Shown: positions 1 to 7,783 of the stretch, piece by piece
Layout of the letters: the number at the start of each line of letters is the position of its first letter
Position numbering within the stretch: position 1 is the stretch's first letter
Assembly (NCBI RefSeq): GCF_001613935.1
Contig: NZ_LQCI01000052.1
Location: 305,596 to 369,595 of the forward strand
Source of the DNA: Amycolatopsis regifaucium
GTDB taxonomy: Bacteria > Actinomycetota > Actinomycetes > Mycobacteriales > Pseudonocardiaceae
DNA: 64,000 bases
Reading direction: 5' to 3'
Position numbers and translations under genes: made by a program
Notes under the pieces: model-generated
What the model saw: the letters and a program-made list of their open reading frames with translations, nothing else
Told to the model about the DNA's origin: nothing
Database searches by the model: none

Positions 1-972
1 CGCGTGGATCCCGGTGTCACCGAGATGACCGATCCGGGAGACGCCCCGCGCGGCGTCGGCGGCGTGTTCGAGGGCGGTCACGTTCTCCGCCACGGTCGGC
101 AGCCGGTGCGCTTCGGCGGTGGTCTTCACGATCAGCCTGCTCGCGCCGGTGCGGGCGGCCAGCCGCGCGGACTCCGCGATCAGCGCCAGCGCGCCGCCGG
201 GAGTCCTCGGGTAGACGCCCATGTAGCCGTAGACCACCACGTGCGTCCGCGCGTGCGGTACGTATTCCCTGATCAGGGCGTGCAGCGCGGCGATCGCCTC
301 CTCGTCCTGCCCGGCGTGGGTCTGCTGCGCGTAGCTGAAGGAAAGGCAGCGCACGCCGTGCCGCCAGAAGAACATCCCCTCCAGCACACTCAGCGCGACC
401 AGCAGCGCGGGCGGGCACAGCTGCCCCATCATGCAGCCGCCGAAGGTCTCCAGATGCGGCTCCAGTTCCGGGCTCCTGGCCTCGGCCAGGGTTTCGCAAC
501 AGCGCCGCCAGTTGTCGACGGCCGCCGAGAGCGGCATCCGGCTGTAGGGCAGGCAGTACGACACCGGCCCGCCCTCGGTCGCGTGCAGCCCGAAGTCGAG
601 CAGTGTCCGCACGATCCGGCGGGGATCCGCCGAACCGTGCCGGATCTGCACCGGGAAATCCTCGGACAGCACCCCGTCGAGCAACGCCGCCGTGGTGGCG
701 GGCTCGTGGTCGGCGAGCGGGTAGCCGTTGAGGTCGGCACCGGCGGCCAGCGCCGCCCGTGCCGCCTCGCTGTCGCCGACCCGGGTGTAGCTGTCGATCG
801 TGATGGTGCCGACGGTCGCGGCCCGCGCCGCCCTGGTCGCCAGCAGTCCCCTGGTCATCCGTCCCGGATCCGCGAAACCCATCCGGGGCTGGACGACCAG
901 GTCTCCCCTGGCGTGGTGGCGTTCGACCACCGCGCCGAACGAAAGTCCCCGTCGCGGGGCGAGCACGCTCAT
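1..972 (-). CDS. glmE: Glutamate (methylaspartate) mutase E subunit, truncated by window edge
   Basis: This would be the large, barrel-forming subunit of adenosylcobalamin-dependent glutamate mutase, which interconverts L-glutamate and (2S,3S)-3-methylaspartate together with the B12-binding S subunit. The first 324 residues are present and the frame is still open at base 1. Family hallmarks seen in translation are a GYPLADH segment near residue 84, RHGSADPRR near 111, EGGPVSYCLPYSR near 136, GGCMMGQLCPP near 184 and SFSYAQQTHAG near 216. The ATG overlaps the stop of the S subunit (ATGA), so the two are translationally coupled. In actinomycetes such isolated mutase pairs usually supply methylaspartate to antibiotic pathways rather than to glutamate fermentation; that role is inferred from the neighbours. 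Confidence 0.9.
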   Translation of the reverse strand, partial: MSVLAPRRGLSFGAVVERHHARGDLVVQPRMGFADPGRMTRGLLATRAARAATVGTITIDSYTRVGDSEAARAALAAGADLNGYPLADHEPATTAALLDGVLSEDFPVQIRHGSADPRRIVRTLLDFGLHATEGGPVSYCLPYSRMPLSAAVDNWRRCCETLAEARSPELEPHLETFGGCMMGQLCPPALLVALSVLEGMFFWRHGVRCLSFSYAQQTHAGQDEEAIAALHALIREYVPHARTHVVVYGYMGVYPRTPGGALALIAESARLAARTGASRLIVKTTAEAHRLPTVAENVTALEHAADAARGVSRIGHLGDTGIHA

Positions 973-1433
973 CCGGCACCCAGCGGGACACCGGGGGCGC
1001 GCACGGACAGCGTCCGCAGGAACGTCCGGAACGGGCTCAGCCCGCCGGAGTCCTCGAACACCGCGTCGAAGCCTGCCTCCAGCAGCCGGGCGGCGTTGCT
1101 CCCGCCGGTGACGTCGAGCTTCCCGCCGATCACGACCGGCGTCGTGACCAGCGCCGGCTCCGCGCGGAAGGCGTCCATCAGCCGGACGCCGTCTTGGCAG
1201 CCGTGTCCGTTCAGACTGCTGATCACCACCAGGTCCGGCCGCCGGGTGACGCATTCGCGCACGATCGTCGCGTCCGGGACGCAGGCGCCGAGATTGGTCA
1301 CCCGGCACCCCAGTTCCTCCAGCAGCAGCTCCAAATACACCAGGTTCCAGGTGTGCGCGTCGGACGAGAGCCCGGTGACGATCACGTCGAGACCGGCGTC
1401 CGGAAGGGCGGGCTGGACGGTTTCGATGCTCAT
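969..1433 (-). CDS. glmS: Glutamate (methylaspartate) mutase S subunit, cobalamin-binding
   Basis: This is the small B12-binding partner of the E subunit (154 aa; the family is about 140-160 aa). A Rossmann-like cobalamin domain starts at residue 16. The lower-ligand motif reads SSDAHTWN: the Asp and His of DxHxxG are kept but the glycine is replaced by Asn. SSLNGHG (residues 77-83) and VVIGGKLDV (about 105-113) match the rest of the fold. The ATG at 1433 overlaps the stop of the upstream ATP-grasp gene by 4 bp, and its own stop overlaps the E subunit start. The symbol glmS here means mutase S, not glucosamine synthase. Confidence 0.88.
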   Translation of the reverse strand: MSIETVQPALPDAGLDVIVTGLSSDAHTWNLVYLELLLEELGCRVTNLGACVPDATIVRECVTRRPDLVVISSLNGHGCQDGVRLMDAFRAEPALVTTPVVIGGKLDVTGGSNAARLLEAGFDAVFEDSGGLSPFRTFLRTLSVRAPGVPLGAG

Positions 1434-2710
1434 GGCGCGGCGTTCTCCCTCTCCTCGCCGTCCGGCCGCACGTCGATCTCGATCAGCGCGACCGCTTCTT
1501 CGGCCAGGCGCGACGCCTCCGCCGGACTGGCCGCGGTCACCATCAGATCGCCGACGCGGTCCCACGAACTGCGCAGCCCGTCGAACCGGTCACCGGCCGA
1601 AACGCCGACGTCGCACAGGAACACGCCCTCGGCCTGTGCCGCCTTCTCGACACCGCGCACGTCCTCGATGAAGCCGGGCTCGATGGACACGAACCGCACC
1701 GCGGCACCGCGTTCGGCCTTGCGCGGCAACGCGTCCACAACCGGTTCACCCTTCATCACCGAGAAGTAGGCGCGATTCAGCTCCACCGGGTAGGCGCGCT
1801 GGATCAGCTCGATGATGCCGTCGCCCGCGAACCGGCCGGCGCATTCGACCAGATACGGCACCCCGTTCGAGACGATCCATTCACAGTGGACGATGCCGGT
1901 GCCGAAGCCGGTCGCCTCGGTGAGCCGCCGGGTTTCCTCGGTCAGCAGCGCGGTCAGTTCGTCCGGGATGTCGGCGGGGACGATGTGCGCGAGTTCCACC
2001 GGGCGCGACCCGGGGAACAGCCGTTTGCCGGTGACGTTGGCGAACAACGGTTCGCCGTCCCGCAGCAGCATTTCGACGCTGTACTCGTCGCCGTCGACGA
2101 AGCTCTCGGCCAGCATCTTCAGTTCCATCGCGCGGTCCGGGACGAAGACGCCCTCGTCCTGCACGGCACAGTCGGCCCAAGCCTGCTCGACCTCGGCCGG
2201 GTCGGTGATCACCTGGGTGCCCACCGACGCCTGCCGGTTCGCGGGCTTCAGCACGATCTTTCCCGGATGCCGCGCCATGAACTCGCGGACCTGCGCCGGG
2301 GTTCCGACCTGGGCCGAAGGCGGGTTCGCGACCCCCGCCGCCCGGCTGACCAGGCGCAGCATCCCCTTGTCCCGCAGGATCTGCGCCGCGCCGAAGCCCG
2401 CGCCCGGCAGGCCGTACCGTTCCGCGAGCCGGGCCGCGAACGGGGTCGCGTACTCGGTCAGCGGGACCACCGCGGCCGGATCGAGGTCGTCGTGGACGTG
2501 GTAGAACTCGTCCGCCTTGCCGGGGAGGTGGAACTCCCACTCGATCAGGTCCCGCACCAGGGCCGAACCCGCCACCGTCTCCCGCGCGCCGCGTTTGCGG
2601 ACCACGTCGGGCTCCTCGACGAAGATGACCGTTCCGTCGGGCTGGAAGTCCTTGATGGACGAACCCAGCGCGGCGGCCACGAAGCCGACCAGCAGCACCG
2701 GGCGCGTCAT
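1430..2710 (-). CDS. ATP-grasp ligase (second of two in the cluster)
   Basis: A 426-aa ATP-grasp protein of the carboxylate-amine/thiol ligase class, which activates a carboxylate as acyl phosphate and joins it to an amine. Visible motifs are the ATP-binding lysines in KIVLKPANRQASVGTQV (about 146-162), the ExSVE-type strand GDEYSVEMLL (about 208-217), and the metal-binding end VPYLVECAGRFAGDG. The N-terminal segment MTRPVLLVGFVAA is the usual Rossmann-like pre-grasp strand. It overlaps the solute-binding-protein gene upstream and the mutase S gene downstream by 4 bp each. It probably makes an amide or peptide bond in the cluster's product. Substrates cannot be read from sequence. Confidence 0.85.
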   Translation of the reverse strand: MTRPVLLVGFVAAALGSSIKDFQPDGTVIFVEEPDVVRKRGARETVAGSALVRDLIEWEFHLPGKADEFYHVHDDLDPAAVVPLTEYATPFAARLAERYGLPGAGFGAAQILRDKGMLRLVSRAAGVANPPSAQVGTPAQVREFMARHPGKIVLKPANRQASVGTQVITDPAEVEQAWADCAVQDEGVFVPDRAMELKMLAESFVDGDEYSVEMLLRDGEPLFANVTGKRLFPGSRPVELAHIVPADIPDELTALLTEETRRLTEATGFGTGIVHCEWIVSNGVPYLVECAGRFAGDGIIELIQRAYPVELNRAYFSVMKGEPVVDALPRKAERGAAVRFVSIEPGFIEDVRGVEKAAQAEGVFLCDVGVSAGDRFDGLRSSWDRVGDLMVTAASPAEASRLAEEAVALIEIDVRPDGEERENAAP

Positions 2711-4461
2711 GACTCGTCCTCCTCCACGTAGTACCAGTTCTCGGGGTTGATCAGGCCGTACGGGTTGAGCGGGGTGAACCCGCGCAGGTTCCCGGCGACT
2801 TCGAACAGGCGCCGGGGGAACGTCGGCATGAAGATCACCGGGGCCTGGTCGGCGATGTACTCCTGGTACTCGTACAGCGCTTCGAGGTCGTCGGTGGTGA
2901 CCGTCTTCGCGATCAGCTCGTCGGCCCTGGCGTCGCGGTAGTTGCTGAAGTTGCAGGCGGCCCCGCTCTGGAAGAGGTTCTCGCCGGTCGGGTAGTTGTA
3001 GACCCAGCCTCCACCCCAGCAGGACAGCTCCCACAGCCGCTTCTCGCCCGGCCCGTCCTCCGCCACCAGGACCGAACCCATCACCTCTTCCAGGCGGATC
3101 TCGATCCCGGCCTTGGCCGCGTCGTCGCGGAACTGCGTCATGAGCCGGGCCAGCGAAGGCCGCCCTTCCCAGTAACGCAAGGAGAAACTCAGCTCGGTTC
3201 CGGCAGGGATGCCCTCGCCCGCCGCGCCGGGCCCGGTTCCGGGCCGCACGCACACGGCGGGGGAAGCCTCGGTGTCCCAGCCGTTTTCGGCCAGCAGCGT
3301 ACGTGCCCGTTCCAGGTCGAACGGCCAGGACCCGCCGCGTTCGGTGATCTTCGGTGAGACCAGGTCGCTCTTGGGCAGGACCGGGATCGGCCCGGTCTGG
3401 CTCCAGCCGTAACCCTGATAGACCTCGCGGGCGCCGTACTCCTGGTCGAAACAGCTCTGGAGTGCCTGCCGCACGTACGGTTGCCGGAGCAGCTGGCCGG
3501 CGACGGTGGGGTTGCCGAAGTTCACCGCCATGAAGTTGATGTTGAACAGGATCTGCGGTTCCAGCTGGAATCCGGCGCCGAGCGGGTTCGGCCCGCCCCG
3601 CGTCGGGTCGCCGTCCGGTTGGACGCCCTTACCCGGCGGCAGGAAACCGACCTGGACGTCGCCCGACCGCAGCAGTTCGTACTGCTGCTCGTCCGACGTC
3701 GTCGAGACCTGGCGCAACTCGTCCAGGTGCGGCGGGTTGGGGCCGCTGTAGTGCTCGTTCGGGACGAAGGTGATGACCCCTTCTTTCGTGTAGCTCTTCA
3801 GCCGCCACGGTCCGTTGACGACACTCCACACCGGACTGTCCGCCCACCGGGTGCGGTGGGTGTTGTCCTCGGCGACGGGATCGCCGTTCTCCGCCATCAG
3901 GAACTCGTACACCGCTTCCGCTTGGCCGATGTCGTGGGTCGCGTCGGCGGGTCCGGCCGCGGTGCGGTCCCACGCCTTCGGCATCGGCGTGATCATGGTG
4001 AGCTGGTTCAGCAGCACCCAGTTCTTCGAGTACGCCTTGTCGAAGGTGAAGCTCACCTTGTCGTCGACGACCTTCTCGAAGGACACCAGGTTGTCCGGGA
4101 AGTAGCCTTCGCTGTAGGCGCCGAACTTCGGCCCCTTCGTCTTCAGCATGTTCATCCAGAAGACGACGTTGTCCGCGCAGACCGTCTCGCCGTTGGACCA
4201 TTTCCACGGTTTGATCCGGACCGTGCAGGTGCGGCCGGTCTCGTCCCACACCGGCTCTTCGCCCACGCTGAGGTCGTAGTCGATCGCGGGTTCGCCGTCG
4301 CGGCCGAGCCAGTAGAGGGGCCGGTACATCAGCATCTGGAACTCGTAGAGGTTCCGGATGCCGAAACGCTCTCCGGGGGTGAACGGGAAGATCACCGCGG
4401 GCGGGAACCCGGGAAGGCAGGCCCAGGTCGCCACGCCGCCCTTGATCGGCTTGTCCGTCAT
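2707..4461 (-). CDS. Family 5 solute-binding protein without export signal
   Basis: A 584-aa protein that is recognisably an oligopeptide/nickel-type ABC solute-binding protein (SBP_bac_5) along its whole length: KGGVATWA at the start of the mature fold, VWSNGE-like WKWSNGETVCADNVVFW near residue 88, and the C-terminal LINPENWYYVEE. It has no signal peptide or lipobox. The ATG begins directly at the mature domain, GGAGGA lies about 10 nt upstream, and the same frame upstream is closed by the stop of the MFS gene, so no longer start is possible. No permease or ATPase genes accompany it. Within the cluster it may act in the cytoplasm, perhaps as a carrier or enzyme-like binder of the product; that is speculation. 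Confidence 0.85.
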   Translation of the reverse strand: MTDKPIKGGVATWACLPGFPPAVIFPFTPGERFGIRNLYEFQMLMYRPLYWLGRDGEPAIDYDLSVGEEPVWDETGRTCTVRIKPWKWSNGETVCADNVVFWMNMLKTKGPKFGAYSEGYFPDNLVSFEKVVDDKVSFTFDKAYSKNWVLLNQLTMITPMPKAWDRTAAGPADATHDIGQAEAVYEFLMAENGDPVAEDNTHRTRWADSPVWSVVNGPWRLKSYTKEGVITFVPNEHYSGPNPPHLDELRQVSTTSDEQQYELLRSGDVQVGFLPPGKGVQPDGDPTRGGPNPLGAGFQLEPQILFNINFMAVNFGNPTVAGQLLRQPYVRQALQSCFDQEYGAREVYQGYGWSQTGPIPVLPKSDLVSPKITERGGSWPFDLERARTLLAENGWDTEASPAVCVRPGTGPGAAGEGIPAGTELSFSLRYWEGRPSLARLMTQFRDDAAKAGIEIRLEEVMGSVLVAEDGPGEKRLWELSCWGGGWVYNYPTGENLFQSGAACNFSNYRDARADELIAKTVTTDDLEALYEYQEYIADQAPVIFMPTFPRRLFEVAGNLRGFTPLNPYGLINPENWYYVEEDES

Positions 4462-4491
4462 GGTTTTCGCTTCCTCCGAATTCGGCCGCGG

Positions 4492-5751
4492 TCAGGCGGC
4501 GGTCGCCTCGAGAACTTCGGCGGGCTGCTTGTTGTCCTGCGCCGACAGCGGTTTCGCCAGACTGAAGTAGGTGCCGATCACGATCGCGCCCTGCAGGATC
4601 GCCAGCCCCCAGAAGGCGTGGGGCACGGTGGTCGCGTCCGCCAATGTCGACAAGCCGACCGTCGCGCCGACGCCGAGCCCGAGGCCGACGGCCTGGGTGC
4701 CGCCGAAGATCCGGCCGACCCGCTCCTCCGGGCTCGCCCGCATCAGCAGGGTGCGGGCGGCGATGCGGCCCTGCGCGAAACAGAACCCGGCGAACGGGAT
4801 CGCCACCATCAACGCGATGTAGTGCAACGGCTGGATCGCCAGGCAGATCAGGTTCCCGAGCGTGCCGAGCACGGCGAGGTGGATGCCCTTGAACCGTTTG
4901 CTGACCTTGCCGTACAGGGCGGCGCCGGCGATGAACCCGGCCCCGGCCAGCGCGTCGACCACGCCGATCATCCAGGCGCCCTGGTTGAACGTCTGCAGGA
5001 TCAGCGTCGTCAGGATGACGTTGGCGACCATCAGGCCGATGTTCCCGTTGGCGTACAACAGCGCGAGCCGCTTGATCGGCTGGCGCACCGGTACCTCGAC
5101 CGGCGCCGACGGGTCCACGGTCACCGTCTCGACGATGACCGGCGCCTTGACCGGCTTCCGGCCGATCGCGTAGACGAGGACGGCCGAGAGCATGAAGGTC
5201 AGCGAGTTGAAGATGAACAGCGGTGTGGCGCCGAACCAGATCACCAGGAAACCCGCCAGCGACGAGGCGAGCAGCATGCCGGCGTTGCTCGCCATCTCGA
5301 AGTGGGAGTTGAACTTCCCGAGCCGTTCGTCGGCGACCCGTTCCTTGATCAAGCCGTTGCTGGCGGGCATGAACAGCGCCGCGGTGCAGGCGAGCATGAA
5401 GTTCGCTATGTAGGAGCCCAGGTTCGCCGGGCCGCCGATCCACAGCCACACCGGCAGCGCGAACGCGGTCATCGCGCTGACCAGGTCCGCCGCCACGCAG
5501 AGCATCCGCCGGTCGACCCGGTCGACCAGTTTGCCGAACAGCAGCGCGAGCGCGACCTGCGGGACCGACACCGCGATGAACAGCCAGCCGACGGCCAGTG
5601 TGGTCTGCTCGGCGTGGAAGACCAGGATCGCGGCCGCGGTGATCTGGAAGGCGTTGCCCGCCGTGGTGATGAAGCCGGCCGGGACGAGCAGCCGTTCGGC
5701 GATCCGGGACCGCCGGACCGCGTCGGCGGAGAGGGTGCTGTCGAGTGACAT
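4492..5751 (-). CDS. MFS exporter (probable product efflux)
   Basis: A 419-aa major facilitator with about 12 hydrophobic segments, similar in layout to EntS/MefA-type drug and siderophore exporters. The loop between segments 2 and 3 reads GKLVDRVDRRML, the standard MFS signature region. A hydrophilic linker rich in Val/Pro (about 205-225) separates the two halves. It lies 6 bp after the MetRS-like gene and 30 bp before the solute-binding-protein gene, inside the operon. Export of or self-resistance to the cluster product is the natural inference. Confidence 0.88.
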   Translation of the reverse strand: MSLDSTLSADAVRRSRIAERLLVPAGFITTAGNAFQITAAAILVFHAEQTTLAVGWLFIAVSVPQVALALLFGKLVDRVDRRMLCVAADLVSAMTAFALPVWLWIGGPANLGSYIANFMLACTAALFMPASNGLIKERVADERLGKFNSHFEMASNAGMLLASSLAGFLVIWFGATPLFIFNSLTFMLSAVLVYAIGRKPVKAPVIVETVTVDPSAPVEVPVRQPIKRLALLYANGNIGLMVANVILTTLILQTFNQGAWMIGVVDALAGAGFIAGAALYGKVSKRFKGIHLAVLGTLGNLICLAIQPLHYIALMVAIPFAGFCFAQGRIAARTLLMRASPEERVGRIFGGTQAVGLGLGVGATVGLSTLADATTVPHAFWGLAILQGAIVIGTYFSLAKPLSAQDNKQPAEVLEATAA

Positions 5752-5757
5752 GGGGGC

Positions 5758-7374
5758 TCAGACCTCGCTCGTCGGGGGGAATTCCAGTGGTGGCACGGCG
5801 AACGCCGTGGTGTGCGTGACGTCGTAGGCGTCCGCGGTGATCCGGAGGTCGAATCCGCCCGCGCTCGCGGCACGCGCGGAGAGGTCGATGAGGATCGGTG
5901 AGGCACAGCCGATCAGCGCGCGCAGTTCCAGGAAGAGGTCACCCAGCCTGCCGCGGAGCACCTCCTGGTCGAGGTTCCCCGCGAGGGTGCGTTCCGCGGC
6001 CGCCCGCAGCCGTTCGACGTGCTGCACCACCAGATCCGCCGCCCGGCTGAGGCTGAAGTCCTCGAGTTCGTAGTTCAGGACGAACCGGGACACCATCGCC
6101 GCCGCGCGTTCCGTGGCCTCGGTGGACACCGGAAGCCCGCCTTCGCCGCCGACCTCGGCGGTGAGCTTGGCCAGGGTCTCCGCGAGTTCGTTCCAGGGCG
6201 CGACGAGCCGTTCCCCGGCGATCTTCTCCAGCGCGGCGCGGCTGAAGTTGGTCCTGGCGAACTCGGGGGCGGTGAGGTTGAGATAGAACCGCGCGAGGTC
6301 GCGCGGCAGTTCGGCCGCCAGTTCACGGGCCCAGACCACATGTCCCTTGCTGGTGGAGAACTTCTCGTTCTCGAGTTCGTAGAACTCGTTGACCAGCAAC
6401 GTGTCCGGCAGGACGTAGCGGCCGTCGTGGGCGATCAGCTCGGCGACGTGGACGACGCCCCAGGTGAACAGCGGGTCGAACCCCATGAACACCACGACCC
6501 GCGCGTCGTTCTCCGCGAGCCACGCGTCGTCGTCGGCGACGACCGGCTTTCCGTTGCGTCGCAAGGCGTATTCGGTGCAGTACATCGACGCGGGCATGCC
6601 CTCGACCCAGGCGTTGAGCGTCTGCCCCGGCGTTTCCGCGAACGGCGCGGGCAGCCCCCAGCTCACCGGATAGGTGATGGCGAAGTCCGGCAACGGTCCG
6701 GCCAGCAGTTCGCGCATCAGCCCGAGCACGTGCGGCCGCCAGGCGGGACCGCGTTCCTCGTAGTAGGCGAGCAACTGTTCGCGGTACTCCGAGACGGGGA
6801 AGACCAGGATCTCCGTCTCGCGGTAGGTCACCTCGTCTGCCGGGTCGAGCACCGAATACGGCTCGATGAGCGCGTCGAAGTCGATCGGGTGCCCGCATCC
6901 CTCGCAGAATCCGCCGCGGCTGTCGGCGAGACAGGTGGGGCAGCCACCGCCGACGAAACCTTCGACCAGGAATTCGCCCTCGCGCTCGCTGTAGGGCAGC
7001 CGCACCTTGCGCAGGCGAAGCTTTCCGTTGTCGTACAAGCGGTTGACGTAGTCGTGCACAAGGACCTTGTAGCCGTCGTCGGTCGGCGAGAAGCCGTCGA
7101 CCTCGACGCCCATCGCCTTGAAGGTGCGCTGGATGTTCTCGGTCGACTGCTTCACCAGCTCGGGCGGGGTCACCCCGACCCGGGCGGCGCTGGTGACGAG
7201 GTAGGTCTGGCTGTCGTCGGTGCACGAGGCGAACACGCCCTCGCGACCCGCCGCGCGCAGATACCGCCGGTGCACGTCGGCGCCGAGATACGGGCCGGCG
7301 ATATGCCCGATGTGCAGGTCCCCGTTGGACGTCGGCGGGCCGCCGATGATCACGACCGGTCTCGTGTCGGCCAT
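5758..7374 (-). CDS. Methionyl-tRNA synthetase-like N-N bond forming protein
   Basis: A 538-aa class I aminoacyl-tRNA-synthetase-like protein of the MetRS branch. HIGH is intact (residues 21-24, DLHIGH), the KMSKS loop reads FSTSK (339-343), and a four-cysteine zinc knuckle lies at C145, C148, C157 and C160. Actinomycete hydrazine synthetases described for s56-p1, triacsin and formycin/pyrazofurin pathways are a cupin fused to exactly this kind of domain; they join an N6-hydroxylysine to a second amino acid. Here it follows a separate cupin gene by 2 bp and an N-hydroxylase gene, in the same order as the fused protein. The start at 7374 gives MADTRPVVIIGG, directly before the Rossmann fold. 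A housekeeping MetRS is unlikely given the operon. Confidence 0.85.
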   Translation of the reverse strand: MADTRPVVIIGGPPTSNGDLHIGHIAGPYLGADVHRRYLRAAGREGVFASCTDDSQTYLVTSAARVGVTPPELVKQSTENIQRTFKAMGVEVDGFSPTDDGYKVLVHDYVNRLYDNGKLRLRKVRLPYSEREGEFLVEGFVGGGCPTCLADSRGGFCEGCGHPIDFDALIEPYSVLDPADEVTYRETEILVFPVSEYREQLLAYYEERGPAWRPHVLGLMRELLAGPLPDFAITYPVSWGLPAPFAETPGQTLNAWVEGMPASMYCTEYALRRNGKPVVADDDAWLAENDARVVVFMGFDPLFTWGVVHVAELIAHDGRYVLPDTLLVNEFYELENEKFSTSKGHVVWARELAAELPRDLARFYLNLTAPEFARTNFSRAALEKIAGERLVAPWNELAETLAKLTAEVGGEGGLPVSTEATERAAAMVSRFVLNYELEDFSLSRAADLVVQHVERLRAAAERTLAGNLDQEVLRGRLGDLFLELRALIGCASPILIDLSARAASAGGFDLRITADAYDVTHTTAFAVPPLEFPPTSEV

Positions 7375-7376
7375 GC

Positions 7377-7760
7377 TCACACCCCCGCCCGCTCGGACGG
7401 CTGTGCCGCGTGCCGGGCGGCGAACTTCGCCGTCATGTCGGCGTCCCACCAGATCGCGTACATCTCGAAGTCCTCCGCACCGTCGTTGAGGATGCGGTGC
7501 TCGGTGCCGGGCGCGTGGAACTCGATGTCGCCCGGCCGGAACGCGCGGCGTTCGCCCCCGGTCTCGACGACCGCCTCGCCGCTGACGGCGATGAAGATCT
7601 CGTACTCGTGGTGAGAGTGCGCACCCGTCGCGCCGTGGGCGGGCACCGTGACCCAGGCACCTTCGAACGGCGCGTTCAGCGCCGCCCACGGCAGGAGCCG
7701 CTGTCCGTAGGCGCCGTTCTCGAAGACCATCTTTTCCCGCTCCAGCGGACGGATCTCCAT
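7377..7760 (-). CDS. Small cupin, partner of the MetRS-like protein
   Basis: A 127-aa single-domain cupin. Metal ligands are visible in AHSHHEYEIF (about 47-56) and HAPGTEHRIL (about 81-90), with the glycine-rich PGDIEFHAPG turn between strands. In known hydrazine synthetases the cupin is the N-terminal domain that rearranges the O-acylated hydroxylamine to the hydrazine while holding zinc. Here it is a free-standing gene immediately upstream of the MetRS-like gene, so the two products probably work as a complex. It starts at ATG 7760, 24 bp after the N-hydroxylase. Confidence 0.85.
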   Translation of the reverse strand: MEIRPLEREKMVFENGAYGQRLLPWAALNAPFEGAWVTVPAHGATGAHSHHEYEIFIAVSGEAVVETGGERRAFRPGDIEFHAPGTEHRILNDGAEDFEMYAIWWDADMTAKFAARHAAQPSERAGV

Positions 7761-7783
7761 GACTGCTTCTTCCTTTCCGTGGC

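Noticed and set aside
3481..5748. Very long open frame on the plus strand across the cluster
   Set aside because: It is the antisense shadow of the solute-binding-protein and MFS genes, rich in Arg/Gly/His, with no recognisable domain. High GC keeps such frames open throughout the window.
5758..7374. Housekeeping methionyl-tRNA synthetase
   Set aside because: It is embedded in a biosynthetic operon right after a cupin and an N-hydroxylase, the known hydrazine synthetase context. A resistance MetRS remains a remote alternative.
6019..7614. Long plus-strand frame opposite the MetRS-like gene
   Set aside because: Shadow frame; the minus strand has HIGH, KMSKS-like and zinc motifs in order.
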